DNA of 62,715 bases, from NCBI GenBank assembly GCA_900319645.1, contig ONPG01000011.1, forward strand, positions 1 to 62,715. Direction: 5' to 3'. Source of the stretch: an uncultured Bacteroidales bacterium. GTDB taxonomy: Bacteria; Bacteroidota; Bacteroidia; Bacteroidales; Paludibacteraceae. Under the pieces are notes generated by a model. It made no database searches, was not told the DNA's origin, and saw nothing but the letters and a program-made list of their open reading frames with translations. This document shows positions 43,717-53,018 of the stretch, in pieces. Position 1 is the first letter of the stretch. Each line of letters begins with the position of its first letter. Position numbers and translations under genes: made by a program.

Positions 43717-43747
43717 TTGCATATATCAAAAAAAAGTAGTAACTTTG
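43717..43747 (+). promoter_or_regulatory. Bacteroidota-type promoter for the 43814 operon
   Basis: TTG (43717-43719), 20-bp spacer, TAACTTTG (43740-43747). The leader is about 60 nt. The same TTGCATAT start is seen at the galK promoter. Confidence 0.78.
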
Positions 43748-43813
43748 CACGCTATTTGTAGGCATTGCCTATAAACAATTAAATTTGTAATTTAAAAATC
43801 AACACATTAACAT

Positions 43814-45589
43814 ATGAGAAAGACTATTTTAGCAGTTACTCTGGCGGCCGCAAGCATAGCAGCCTTCGCCCAGGAAAAGACGCTGATGACCGTAAACGGC
43901 AAACCCGTCAGCGCAGAGGAATTTGTTTACATTTACGAGAAGAACAACCAGGCAGGTGCCATCGACCCCAAGACGATGGACGAGTATCTGGACATGTTCA
44001 TCAACTTCAAACTCAAAGTGGCAGAAGCCGAGGCACAAGGTATTGACACTACGGAGTCCTTTAAGAAAGAGCTGAAAGGCTACCGTGCGCAGGCTACGCC
44101 GAAATACCTGCAGGACCAGGCAGCCATCGACAGTCTGGTAGAGATGAGCTGGCAGCACATGGCCAAAGACCGCCGTGCAGCACATATCGCAATCCAATGT
44201 CCTCCTACTGCCGACAGTGCAGCACAAGCAGAGGCTCGGGCGAAGATCGAGGACGCCTACGTTCGCGTCACCACCGGCAAAGAGGTATTGAAAGGCAAAG
44301 GCAAAAAAGCCAAACTCGTGCGTCAGCCGGTAGAGGATTTTGCTGCCGTAGCCCGCGAGATAAGTACCGACCCGAACGTGCAGGAGACAGGCGGCGAATT
44401 AGGCTGGATCACTCCCTTCCGCTACGTTTATCCGCTGGAGGAAGCTGTTTACGGAACCGAGTTAGGCAAGATCAGCCGTCCGTTCCGTACACAATACGGC
44501 TGGCACATCGTGCTGGTAGAAGAGGAGCGTGACCACCGCGAAGTGAAAGCCTCGCATATCATGAAAATGGTTCCGCGTGGAGCCGGCGACAGCATAGCCG
44601 CAGTCAAGAAAGCCGAGATCGACTCGATAGCCAAGATCGTTACCGCAGAGAACTTCGCCGAAGTGGCTCAACGCGAGTCGGAAGACCGCGGCAGCAGCAT
44701 TCGCGGAGGCGAACTGGGTTGGTTCGGACAAGGAATGATGGTCAAGCCGTTCGAGGACGCCGCTTTTGCGCTGGAAATCGGACAAATCAGTGCACCCGTT
44801 CAGAGCGCTTACGGATGGCATATCATCCTCAAGGAAGGCGACCGTGGCATTCAGCCGCTCGACTCCATGCGTACACAGATTCTCCGTCAGGTACAACGCG
44901 ACGAGCGCTTCGGCGAAGCCGCCAAGAGCTTTGCACGCAAGACCCGTGCGGAATACAATCTGCCCGAGACCATGAGCGACAAAGAGGTGAAAGAGTACGC
45001 TGACGCTCATCTGGAGGAGAAATACCCGGAGTTGCGCCATCTGGTACAAGAGTATCACGACGGTATTCTGCTCTTCGAGGTTTCGCTCCGCGAGGTCTGG
45101 GACAAAGCAGCCAAAGACACTGCCGGACTGGAGAAATACTTCAAGGCCAACAAGAAAAATTACACATGGGAGACTCCGCGCTGGAAAGGCTATCTGCTGC
45201 AATGCAAAGACCAAGCAAGCGCCAAGGCTGCCAAAACGATTATCAAGAGCGCCGACAAAGACTCGATTGACAGCTATATTAACCATCGTATCAATACCGA
45301 CAGCGTGAAGTACGTCAAAGTGCAGCACGGCATGTGGGAAAAAGGCAAAGAGCCGATGATTGACAAATACGGCTTCAAACTGAAAGGCGCCGAGTGCACT
45401 CAGAACGAGCAACTGCCGGTTATCATCTGTATCGGCAAGACGCTGAAAGCGCCGGAGACATGGAGCGACGAGAAAGGCAAAGTGACTACCGATTATCAGG
45501 ATTACCTCGAGGCAGAGTGGATCAAGCAGCTTCGTGCCAAATATCCGGTAGTGATTAACCAGGAAGTGTGGGAAAGCATCAAAAAATAA
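43814..45589 (+). CDS. periplasmic parvulin-type peptidyl-prolyl isomerase (SurA/PpiC-like)
   Basis: 591 residues with a signal peptide (MRKTILAVTLAAASIAAFAQ). An N-terminal SurA-like chaperone region (~20-110) is followed by two parvulin domains: ~115-235 (RRAAHIAIQ ending FRTQYGWHIVLVEE) and ~238-348 (VKASHIMKM, GGELGWFGQGMMVKPFEDAAF, SAYGWHIILKEG). A long C-terminal extension has a further beta-region. It helps fold outer-membrane proteins in the periplasm. It starts a rightward operon with gldG, a LysM protein and an outer-membrane barrel, consistent with envelope biogenesis. Confidence 0.9.
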   Translation: MRKTILAVTLAAASIAAFAQEKTLMTVNGKPVSAEEFVYIYEKNNQAGAIDPKTMDEYLDMFINFKLKVAEAEAQGIDTTESFKKELKGYRAQATPKYLQDQAAIDSLVEMSWQHMAKDRRAAHIAIQCPPTADSAAQAEARAKIEDAYVRVTTGKEVLKGKGKKAKLVRQPVEDFAAVAREISTDPNVQETGGELGWITPFRYVYPLEEAVYGTELGKISRPFRTQYGWHIVLVEEERDHREVKASHIMKMVPRGAGDSIAAVKKAEIDSIAKIVTAENFAEVAQRESEDRGSSIRGGELGWFGQGMMVKPFEDAAFALEIGQISAPVQSAYGWHIILKEGDRGIQPLDSMRTQILRQVQRDERFGEAAKSFARKTRAEYNLPETMSDKEVKEYADAHLEEKYPELRHLVQEYHDGILLFEVSLREVWDKAAKDTAGLEKYFKANKKNYTWETPRWKGYLLQCKDQASAKAAKTIIKSADKDSIDSYINHRINTDSVKYVKVQHGMWEKGKEPMIDKYGFKLKGAECTQNEQLPVIICIGKTLKAPETWSDEKGKVTTDYQDYLEAEWIKQLRAKYPVVINQEVWESIKK

Positions 45590-45595
45590 ACAATA

Positions 45596-47218
45596 GTGAA
45601 AGGCTATCAACTTATAGGATTAGCGGTAGTGCTGGCGGCAATCAATGCCGTCGCCTACCTGCTGCCCGTCCGTTGGGATCTGACGGACGACAAGCGTTAT
45701 AGCCTCAGCGAAGCCTCCAAACAGCTGCTTCGCAACACCGACGAAACGGTACACGTGACCCTCTTTTTGGACGGAGACCTCAACGCCGGTTTCCGCAGGC
45801 TGAAAAAAGCCGCCGAAGAGACCATCGAGGAGATGGCAGTCTATGCCAAAATCACCCATCACCAATCACCCGTCACCACTTCCCTCGCCGATTCCCTCGG
45901 GCTGACGCCCATTATTATCCACGAGCGGGAGCAGAACGGCAAAACGGCTCAGACGACCGTTTATCCCTATATGCTTGTGCGATACAAAGGCAAGAAAGCG
46001 GTGGTACAACTGCTACGCAACACTCGCGGAATGAGCGGCGAAGAGAACCTGAATGCCAGCATCGAGCAGTTGGAGTTCGTGATTATGGAAGCGCTGAGTC
46101 TTTTGGAGCAGAAAGAGACACCACGCGTGGCGTTTATAGAAGGCCACGGCGAGACCGACGAAGCGCACACCTACGACTTAATGACAGCTCTCAGCCGCTA
46201 TTTCCAAGTGGATAGAGGTCAGCTGGGAAATGACATTCATGTGTTGGACGGCTACAAAGCGATCATCATCGCCGACCCGCAGACTCCGTTCAGCGATGCT
46301 GACAAATATATTATTGATCAGTATATTATGCGCGGCGGAGCCGTTCTATGGGCGCTTAACGGCGTTCGGCTGAGCGAGGAAGTGCTACAGCAAGAGGGAT
46401 TCACACCCGTGCTACCGCTTGACTTGGGGCTCACAGAGATGCTCTTCCGCTACGGCGTCCGCGTTAATCCGGCTCTCGTGCAAGACATCCAGTGTCTGCC
46501 CGTTCCGGTGAACGTGAGCACTGATCCCGCTCAGACCAATCTGCAGCCGATGCCGTGGACCTTTGCGCCTCTGCTGCTGACCAGCCAGATCAGTCCGATC
46601 ACCAAAAACCTCGGCCAGGTGATGAGTACGTTCGTCAGCCCGATAGATGCCGTGGGCGGCGAAGACGGGATTGACAAACGTGTGCTGCTTGCCACCAGTA
46701 CGGCAAGCCGCGTCACTGCCACTCCGGGCAAAGTCGATCTGAGCGATATGAATCCTGATACGGAACAGTTCCGATACCAGTACGTGCCGGTTGCCGTTTC
46801 GTTGGAAGGCGTGTTCGGAAGCACTTTCGCACACAGGATCGCACCCGAAGGCCTTATTACCGACGAACCGGTACGCAAGCAAAGCCCTCGAACCCGTCAA
46901 GTGGTGATAGCCAGCGGAAGCGTCCTGAGCAACGAGTTGCAGAAAGGTCAGCCGCTGCCGATGGGATACGACCGTTACAGCGGCATGCAGTTCAGCAACC
47001 GCGATGTGGCTGTCAACAGCGTGCTCTGGCTCACCGATGCGGAAGGACTCATCAGCCTGCGAGAGAAAGATATCCCGCTCCGCTTGCTCAACGACCGTCG
47101 CGCACACGATGAACGGCTGAACGTACAGCTGGTGAGCACGATCAGCCCCGTTGCAATCCTGGCGCTCATCGGATTAGTGGTGATGTTTATCAGAAAGAGA
47201 AAATACCAAAAAGCATGA
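45596..47218 (+). CDS. gldG: gliding-motility ABC transporter auxiliary component GldG
   Basis: 540 residues from a GTG start (45596), 6 bp after the previous stop. An N-terminal membrane helix (GLAVVLAAINAVAYLLPV) precedes LTDDKRYSLSEASKQLLRNT, the hallmark opening of GldG/ABC_transp_aux proteins. The large extracytoplasmic domain includes ETPRVAFIEGHGE (~177) and a C-terminal helix precedes RKRKYQKA. GldG works with GldA and GldF, which are not in this window. A 14-bp duplication (AATCACCCATCACC/AATCACCCGTCACC, 45849-45876) encodes ITHHQSPVT (~86-94), repeat-like sequence inside a coding region. Confidence 0.85.
   Translation: MKGYQLIGLAVVLAAINAVAYLLPVRWDLTDDKRYSLSEASKQLLRNTDETVHVTLFLDGDLNAGFRRLKKAAEETIEEMAVYAKITHHQSPVTTSLADSLGLTPIIIHEREQNGKTAQTTVYPYMLVRYKGKKAVVQLLRNTRGMSGEENLNASIEQLEFVIMEALSLLEQKETPRVAFIEGHGETDEAHTYDLMTALSRYFQVDRGQLGNDIHVLDGYKAIIIADPQTPFSDADKYIIDQYIMRGGAVLWALNGVRLSEEVLQQEGFTPVLPLDLGLTEMLFRYGVRVNPALVQDIQCLPVPVNVSTDPAQTNLQPMPWTFAPLLLTSQISPITKNLGQVMSTFVSPIDAVGGEDGIDKRVLLATSTASRVTATPGKVDLSDMNPDTEQFRYQYVPVAVSLEGVFGSTFAHRIAPEGLITDEPVRKQSPRTRQVVIASGSVLSNELQKGQPLPMGYDRYSGMQFSNRDVAVNSVLWLTDAEGLISLREKDIPLRLLNDRRAHDERLNVQLVSTISPVAILALIGLVVMFIRKRKYQKA
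45849..45876. repeat. 14-bp direct duplication inside gldG
   Basis: AATCACCCATCACC is followed immediately by AATCACCCGTCACC. The core AATCACCC is the same as the unit of the intergenic 11-bp array at 31229-31283. Confidence 0.5.
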
Positions 47219-48690
47219 AGAAATACGTTTACATATTGGCGGCATTGTTGGCCGCAACTACTCTCCGCGCGCAAAAACCGGAATGTCCGGTGGACACGGT
47301 AAACGGCGAAGAGGTCTATCGCTACGAAGTGGAGAAGAGTATCGGTTTGTACCGCATCGGTAAGAATTTCGATGTGCCGCAAAGCGAGATCGTCCGCATG
47401 AATCCACAACTCAAAGAGCGCGGATTGCACTTCGGCGAGACACTCTATATCCCTACCGGCCGCAAGATAGAAGCCCAAGCACCGGTGAAACACGACACGG
47501 TCGTCATAGTGGACACCGTGACCATCGTACGTCACGACACGATCATGATTGCCGCTACCAACCAAGTGGCCGTAGCAGATACCTTGGCTGCCACCGACAC
47601 AACGGCTGTGGACAGCGTCGCAGCCCAAACCATTATGCCGGCCGACACTATTGCAGCCGACTCCGTTGCGGCTGTAGCACCTGTTGTGCCCTTCCTGACA
47701 CAGCCCGCCGATGGTCAGCGGACCGTAGAACTGGCGTTGATGTTGCCGTTCGAGAGCAAACAGACCAAACGCGGTGCGAACGCAGAGCGTATCATGGAGT
47801 TCTACCAAGGCGCATTGCTGGCGTTGCACGAAGCGCAAAACGACAGTATCTTCTACCGCCTGCGTGTTTATGACACCGAACGTAGCGACCGCCGCGTGGC
47901 GGAGTTGTGTGACACCAGTTGCATAGAGTTAGAAAATACTCAAGGTATCATCGGACTTGCCTACCCTGTTCAGATTGAGCGGATGAGCGAATGGTGCCAG
48001 GCGCACAACGTGCCGTTGCTGCTCCCGTTCAGCGATGACGTCAATCTGGCGGGCAACCCGCAACTGATGCAGTTCAATTCCACAGACGCACAAGAGGCAG
48101 AGGCTTTCTGCCGATGGATCAGCCAACGCGACACGATCCTGCATTGTGTGACCGTCGAAGCCAAAGAAGCGGAAGTGGCCGGTTGTGTACGCGAATTGCA
48201 CAAAAAGATGAAGACCGACAAGATCGCGTCTGTCTCCACCACCATTCGCGACGTACTGAACGACTCGATCGAATACGCACTGGATGCCGCCAAAACGAAT
48301 CTGATTATTCTCCACAGCGACAAATACAACCGTGTGCGCACGATGATTCCGCATATCGAGCAATATGCCCGCCGCGGATACGATATTATCCTTCTCAGCC
48401 AGTACTCCTGGCAGCGCGAAGATATCCGCCTGCCGCAGATATACACGTCGGTATTCACGGGCCTCGCCGACCTCACGGCGTACGACGCTCTCTGGAACAA
48501 GTATTTCGCTACGGAGCACGTGTCCGACACGCCCCGATACGACTTGTTGGGCTATGATCTGATGAACGCTATGCTCCGCTGGCTGCAGGGCGAACAGGAA
48601 TACACCGGCATGCAATCCGACATCCACTGGTTCCGCGCCAACGAAGAGGACGGATGGCAGAACACAGGCGTGCAGGTGGTGGAAAGGTGA
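47215..48690 (+). CDS. LysM-domain exported protein with periplasmic-binding-protein-like domain
   Basis: 491 residues with a signal peptide (to LRAQ, ~20). A LysM-like domain (~40-85, RYEVEKSIGLYRIGKNFDVP) is followed by a Thr/Ala/Asp-rich linker with repeated VDTV/DT-IAADS units (~95-160). A type I periplasmic-binding-like domain comes next (~170-480; VELALMLPFESKQTKRGAN, FYQGALLALHEAQND). This order is common in Bacteroidota LysM proteins that accompany envelope operons. It overlaps gldG by 4 bp (ATGA). The ligand is unknown. Confidence 0.78.
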   Translation: MKKYVYILAALLAATTLRAQKPECPVDTVNGEEVYRYEVEKSIGLYRIGKNFDVPQSEIVRMNPQLKERGLHFGETLYIPTGRKIEAQAPVKHDTVVIVDTVTIVRHDTIMIAATNQVAVADTLAATDTTAVDSVAAQTIMPADTIAADSVAAVAPVVPFLTQPADGQRTVELALMLPFESKQTKRGANAERIMEFYQGALLALHEAQNDSIFYRLRVYDTERSDRRVAELCDTSCIELENTQGIIGLAYPVQIERMSEWCQAHNVPLLLPFSDDVNLAGNPQLMQFNSTDAQEAEAFCRWISQRDTILHCVTVEAKEAEVAGCVRELHKKMKTDKIASVSTTIRDVLNDSIEYALDAAKTNLIILHSDKYNRVRTMIPHIEQYARRGYDIILLSQYSWQREDIRLPQIYTSVFTGLADLTAYDALWNKYFATEHVSDTPRYDLLGYDLMNAMLRWLQGEQEYTGMQSDIHWFRANEEDGWQNTGVQVVER

Positions 48691-48697
48691 AAATAAA

Positions 48698-48725
48698 AAC
48701 TGAAAACTGAGAACTGAAAACAGAA
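48698..48725. repeat. 7-bp tandem array (AACTGAA)
   Basis: AACTGAA, AACTGAG, AACTGAA and AACAGAA in 7-bp register, in the 68-bp gap between the LysM gene and the barrel gene. Confidence 0.55.
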
Positions 48726-48758
48726 AGGAAACATAGTAGTGCAAGATGGTGGGGACTG

Positions 48759-49436
48759 ATGGTTCTTACTGCTCTCTGCTTACCGTTTTCCGCTTTCGCC
48801 CAGCCGCGTTTGCGAGTGCCGGAGTTCTATTTCGGCTTCCATGCAGGCGTCTCGGCGAGCAGTGTGATTTTCCAGCCTACCGTCGCGAACATGACGCCCA
48901 TTACCAAAGCGAGCGTCTTAGGCGGAAACGGAGGATTGGTGTTCCGGTACGCCGGACACAAATACTGCGCAGTCCAAGTCGAACTGAACTACATGCACCG
49001 CGGTTGGGCGGAGACAGGCGATGCCGGACGTTACAGCCGCGAACTGCACTACCTCGAACTGCCGCTGCTGATGAACATCAATTTCGGCAGCGAACGATGG
49101 AGAGGTTTTTTCAACCTCGGTCCGCAGATAGGATACTGCGTCAAAGACGGAGGAGGCAAAGGACAGGAACTGACCACCGCCGGCACACAATATGCGACAG
49201 TGGATCATCCTTTCGACTGGGGATTAGCTGCTGGAGCGGGATTCTATTACCGCTCACGCAATGCCGGATTGTATCAGTTTGAAGCACGCTTCAACTACAG
49301 TTTCGGAGGTGTCTTCGGCACAAGCCTTACCGATTATTTCAACATGGCAAGCCCTATGAGCCTCAGTCTCAATCTGGCTTGGCTTTGGGAATTCAAAAAG
49401 GACCGCCTCAAAAAGAATACTAAAAACAACCAATAA
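48759..49436 (+). CDS. outer-membrane beta-barrel protein, PorT-family-like
   Basis: 225 residues from ATG 48759, opening a short signal peptide MVLTALCLPFSAFAQ. A PF13568-type barrel follows: VPEFYFGFHAGVSASS, VQVELNYMHRGWAETGD, YLELPLLMNINFG, FFNLGPQIGYCV and a last strand SLSLNLAWLWEF. This pattern is seen in PorT and related outer-membrane proteins. Whether it is the T9SS PorT itself cannot be decided. It follows the LysM protein gene and precedes kduI by 1 bp. Confidence 0.75.
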   Translation: MVLTALCLPFSAFAQPRLRVPEFYFGFHAGVSASSVIFQPTVANMTPITKASVLGGNGGLVFRYAGHKYCAVQVELNYMHRGWAETGDAGRYSRELHYLELPLLMNINFGSERWRGFFNLGPQIGYCVKDGGGKGQELTTAGTQYATVDHPFDWGLAAGAGFYYRSRNAGLYQFEARFNYSFGGVFGTSLTDYFNMASPMSLSLNLAWLWEFKKDRLKKNTKNNQ

Positions 49437-49437
49437 T

Positions 49438-50280
49438 ATGAAAACAAATTATGAAGTACGGTACGCGTCAAACCCGATTGACGCAAAGAGTTACGACACC
49501 ACACGTCTCCGCAAGGATTTCCTGATTGAGAACGTGTTTGTAAAGAACGAAGTGAATATGGTTTATTCCATGTACGACCGAATGATCGTAGGCGGTGCAA
49601 TGCCTGTAGGCGAGACCCTGCTTCTGGAAGCAATCGATCCGCTCAAAGCACCGTATTTCCTGACACGCCGCGAGATGGGTATCTTCAACGTGGGTGGCAA
49701 AGGCCGCGTGATAGCAGGCGACGAGGTGTTTGAGTTGGACTACAAAGAGGCACTCTACCTCGGCCGCGGCGACCGCGAAGTGAAGTTCGAGAGCCTGGAC
49801 GCCAACTGCCCTGCCCTCTTCTATTTCAACTCCACTACCGCTCATTGCGCTTATCCGAACAAAAAAGTGACCAAAGCCGACGCCGTGGTTGCGCACATGG
49901 GCAGTCTGGAGATGTCCAACGAACGGGATATCAACAAGATGCTCGTCAACCAGGTTCTGCCTACCTGCCAACTGCAAATGGGAATGACCGAACTCGCACC
50001 GGGTAGCGTTTGGAACACGATGCCCGCACACGTTCACAGCCGCCGTATGGAAGCGTATTTCTACTTCGAGGTACCCGAAGAGCAAGCCGTTTGCCATTTC
50101 ATGGGCGAAGTGGAGGAGACACGCCACATCTGGATGAAAGGCAACCAAGCCGTGCTCTCGCCGGAATGGTCCATCCACTCGGCTGCTGCTACACACAACT
50201 ACACCTTCATCTGGGGAATGGGCGGTGAGAACCTCGACTACGGAGACCAGGATTTCAGCAAGATAACTGACTTGAAGTAA
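49438..50280 (+). CDS. kduI: 5-dehydro-4-deoxy-D-glucuronate isomerase
   Basis: 280 residues, full length. Cupin metal ligands are in PAHVHSRRMEAYFYF (His198, His200, Glu205), with a fourth His at ~247 (IHSAAATHNY). RYASNPIDAKSYDTTRLRK at the start is diagnostic. It isomerises 5-keto-4-deoxyuronate, released by lyases from pectin or other uronate polymers, to 2,5-diketo-3-deoxygluconate. It precedes kduD by 22 bp. No lyase genes are in the window. Confidence 0.96.
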   Translation: MKTNYEVRYASNPIDAKSYDTTRLRKDFLIENVFVKNEVNMVYSMYDRMIVGGAMPVGETLLLEAIDPLKAPYFLTRREMGIFNVGGKGRVIAGDEVFELDYKEALYLGRGDREVKFESLDANCPALFYFNSTTAHCAYPNKKVTKADAVVAHMGSLEMSNERDINKMLVNQVLPTCQLQMGMTELAPGSVWNTMPAHVHSRRMEAYFYFEVPEEQAVCHFMGEVEETRHIWMKGNQAVLSPEWSIHSAAATHNYTFIWGMGGENLDYGDQDFSKITDLK

Positions 50281-50302
50281 ACAACCTAATACATCCAAAC
50301 AA

Positions 50303-51106
50303 ATGAACAATCTTTTTTCTTTGGAAGGCAAGAACGCCTGGGTTACAGGTGCATGCTACGGAATAGGCTTCGCCATCGCAAAAGCATTTGCACAAGCAGG
50401 AGCGGAAAACATCATCTTCAACGCGCGCAGCCAGGAAGCGATTGACAAAGCGCTCGAGGCTTATCACGCAGAAGGAATAATGAACGCGCACGGATACGTG
50501 TGCGATGTGACCGACGAGAATGCCGTCAAAGCACTTGTTGAGCAGATCCACCAGGAGGTCGGAGCTATCCATATTCTCGTCAACAACGCCGGCATCATCA
50601 AACGCATTCCCATGCACGAGATGAAGCGCGAAGAGTTCCAGCAAGTGATTGATATTGACCTTGTTGCGCCGTATATCGTTTCCGCTGCAGTTCTGCCGGA
50701 GATGATGGAGCGCCGCGAAGGAAAGATCATCAATATCTGCTCGATGATGTCCGAACTCGGACGTGAGACCGTAAGCGCATATGCCGCTGCGAAAGGCGGT
50801 CTGAAAATGCTGACCCGTAACATCTGCTCAGAGTACGGCGAATACAACATCCAGTGCAACGGTCTCGGCCCGGGCTACATTGCTACGCCGCAGACCGCTC
50901 CGTTGCGCGAACCGCAACCCGACGGCAGCAAACATCCGTTCGACAGTTTCATCTGCGCAAAGACACCGGCCGGACGCTGGCTGCAAGCCGATGAGTTAGG
51001 AGGAACAGCCGTCTTCCTTGCTTCGCACGCATCCGACGCCGTCAATGGACAAATTATTTATGTAGATGGAGGCATCCTCGCCTATATTGGAAGACAGCCG
51101 AAATGA
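50303..51106 (+). CDS. kduD: 2-deoxy-D-gluconate 3-dehydrogenase (SDR)
   Basis: 267 residues. The Rossmann motif TGACYGIG (15-22), NNAG (~92) and the catalytic Tyr-x-x-x-Lys in SAYAAAKGG (~160) are intact. The family phrase VTGACYGIGFAIAKAFAQAGA matches gluconate 5-dehydrogenase/KduD enzymes. It reduces 2,5-diketo-3-deoxygluconate to KDG. It overlaps the DUF4861 lipoprotein gene by 4 bp (ATGA). Confidence 0.92.
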   Translation: MNNLFSLEGKNAWVTGACYGIGFAIAKAFAQAGAENIIFNARSQEAIDKALEAYHAEGIMNAHGYVCDVTDENAVKALVEQIHQEVGAIHILVNNAGIIKRIPMHEMKREEFQQVIDIDLVAPYIVSAAVLPEMMERREGKIINICSMMSELGRETVSAYAAAKGGLKMLTRNICSEYGEYNIQCNGLGPGYIATPQTAPLREPQPDGSKHPFDSFICAKTPAGRWLQADELGGTAVFLASHASDAVNGQIIYVDGGILAYIGRQPK

Positions 51107-52032
51107 AAAAAATAGCATTTTTCGCATTGATGGCGCTCTGTTTGAGTGCTTGTCAGAAAGAAGCCGTACAACCCAAAGTGTATGGTCGTTACGTGCCGGA
51201 ACGCAAAGATGACTTCGCGTGGGAAAACGAATATGCCGCTTTCCGCATGTACGGTCCTGCCTTGCGTCCCGAGAACCCCTCCAACGGTGTGGATCTGTGG
51301 CTCAAAGCGTCGCCCGAACTTATCGTGGACAGTTTCTACTACCGCGAGCACGTTATGGGCCTGCCCTACCATATCAACTATGGCAAAGGACTGGATTGCT
51401 ACAAAGTGGGGCACACCTGCGGAGCGGGCGGTTTGGTAGTGATGGTGGACGAAGATCCGGACGACCAAATCTATGTAGGCGGAGCGTACGACCGTTATGA
51501 GATTCTGGAGCAAACGCCGGAGAAATTCATCTTCCGTCTGAGTTACGACAGCCTCTTGGTTCATGGTCACCTGCTGAGCGAGCAAATCACGATTACTGCT
51601 GAAGCAGGCAAAATACTGAACAAAGCGGAAGTGGTACTAACCGGTGACAACACCTACGAAGGAATCATGTGGGTCGGCGGCGGCATCTACCTGCACGAAG
51701 GAACAGACACCACCAATATCTACGCTGATGGCAACGAAGGTATTGTCACCTTAGCCGAAGACGCGCTGAGCGACAAGACCGCTGCCAAAATGAACTACGA
51801 ATACAACGGTTCCACCACCCAGGGAAGCAATTATCTGGCGGTAGTGATACCTCGCGGAGGAACTTGTATGGTACAAGGCGATGTGTTGTTCGCAGCGCGC
51901 GCGTATAATTTAGGAGATACACTGACCTACTATTTCGGCGCGTGTTGGAGCCGGTGGAGTAACGGCAAACAGTCGTTCCCCGACAAAGAGGCGTGGCTGG
52001 AGGCTGTCAAACAAGAAGCAAGCAAGTTATGA
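51103..52032 (+). CDS. DUF4861-type lipoprotein
   Basis: 309 residues with lipobox LCLSAC (Cys17). The mature protein matches the DUF4861 style: WENEYAAFRMYGPAL (~46-60), NPSNGVDLWLK, HINYGKGLDCYKVGHTCGAGG (~90-110), and beta-rich repeats to the end. DUF4861 proteins occur with kduI/kduD and polysaccharide lyases, so it may bind or process uronate oligosaccharides at the surface or in the periplasm. It overlaps kduD and the next glycosyltransferase gene by 4 bp each. Confidence 0.75.
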   Translation: MKKIAFFALMALCLSACQKEAVQPKVYGRYVPERKDDFAWENEYAAFRMYGPALRPENPSNGVDLWLKASPELIVDSFYYREHVMGLPYHINYGKGLDCYKVGHTCGAGGLVVMVDEDPDDQIYVGGAYDRYEILEQTPEKFIFRLSYDSLLVHGHLLSEQITITAEAGKILNKAEVVLTGDNTYEGIMWVGGGIYLHEGTDTTNIYADGNEGIVTLAEDALSDKTAAKMNYEYNGSTTQGSNYLAVVIPRGGTCMVQGDVLFAARAYNLGDTLTYYFGACWSRWSNGKQSFPDKEAWLEAVKQEASKL

Positions 52033-53018
52033 CTTATCTGATCATCCGGTTGGCAACTTTAGGAAACGTGGCTATGACCGTTCCGGTTGTAGCATCGTTG
52101 AGCCGGCGCTACCCGGATGACCGATTTGTCATCGCCAGCAAGAAAGATCTGGGCGCCATGTTCGCCGGCATGCCCAATGTGGTGTTTCACGAGGTGGACA
52201 ACCACTTGGACTGGAAAGGTGTCCTGGCGTTATGGCGGCAACTGCGCGGACAAGTGGACTGCGTGATTGACCTGCAGAACGTCCGCAGAACACGTGTGCT
52301 CGATGGGCTGATGATGCTGAGCGGAAAACCTGTTACCATCATTCGCTACGGACGACTGCAAAAACAACTGATCACACAACTCGGTTGCACCCGTCTCCGA
52401 ATTCCCAGCGAGTTCGACCGCTACTGCGACACTTTCCGGCGAGCCGGACTGGAGACCGACACGGACTTTACCGCCATTCCTGTCAACCTGAAGGCGGCAA
52501 GCGACGTGAGCAAACGTTTCGGTACGAAAACAGGCAGGTGGATAGGCTTGGCGCCTTTCGCCAAATCCAAATCCAATATGCTGCCCTACCGCGTGACCAA
52601 AGAACTTATCGAACGGTTGACGGCGGACCCGGAGACACGTGTTTTCCTCTTTGGGGCGGGCAAGATTGAATGCGAAATGCTACGTCAATGGTCTACTGTC
52701 TTTCCGCGCACAGAGAGCATAGCCGGACAACTCCGTCTGGCGCAGGAACTGGAACTGATGCGACAGCTGGATGTGATGATCTGTATGGATAGTGCCAACC
52801 AGCATCTCTCCAGCCTCGTAGGACTACGCGCGGTCAGCGTCTGGTGTGCTACTCATCCGGTCATCGGATTTGCCGGCTGGAAACAACGCAAGGAAGACAT
52901 CGTACAACGAAATGACCTCAAGTGTCGCCCCTGCACTTGCCACGGAACCAACCACTGCCGGTATGCCAATTATGCCTGCCGGCAAATAGATACAGAAACA
53001 ATAATAGAACATATATGA
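52029..53018 (+). CDS. glycosyltransferase family 9 (heptosyltransferase-like)
   Basis: 329 residues from ATG 52029 (ATGA overlap with the preceding stop; an earlier in-frame start at 51993 is rejected because it adds residues with no family match). GT9 features: YLIIRLATLGNVAMTVPV (~3-20), a second Rossmann fold with IGLAPFAKSKSNMLPYR (~174-190), and DVMICMDSANQHLSSLVG (~247-264, the nucleotide-sugar-binding region). It adds sugars to lipopolysaccharide core. A C-terminal Cys cluster (KCRPCTCHGTNHCRYANYAC) is typical of Bacteroidota members. It overlaps parA by 4 bp. Confidence 0.85.
   Translation: MTYLIIRLATLGNVAMTVPVVASLSRRYPDDRFVIASKKDLGAMFAGMPNVVFHEVDNHLDWKGVLALWRQLRGQVDCVIDLQNVRRTRVLDGLMMLSGKPVTIIRYGRLQKQLITQLGCTRLRIPSEFDRYCDTFRRAGLETDTDFTAIPVNLKAASDVSKRFGTKTGRWIGLAPFAKSKSNMLPYRVTKELIERLTADPETRVFLFGAGKIECEMLRQWSTVFPRTESIAGQLRLAQELELMRQLDVMICMDSANQHLSSLVGLRAVSVWCATHPVIGFAGWKQRKEDIVQRNDLKCRPCTCHGTNHCRYANYACRQIDTETIIEHI

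Noticed and set aside
52922-53014. N-terminal extension of parA
   Set aside because: The extension overlaps the conserved Cys-rich end of the GT9 gene in another frame; ParA begins MSKVISLANQKGG at 53015.
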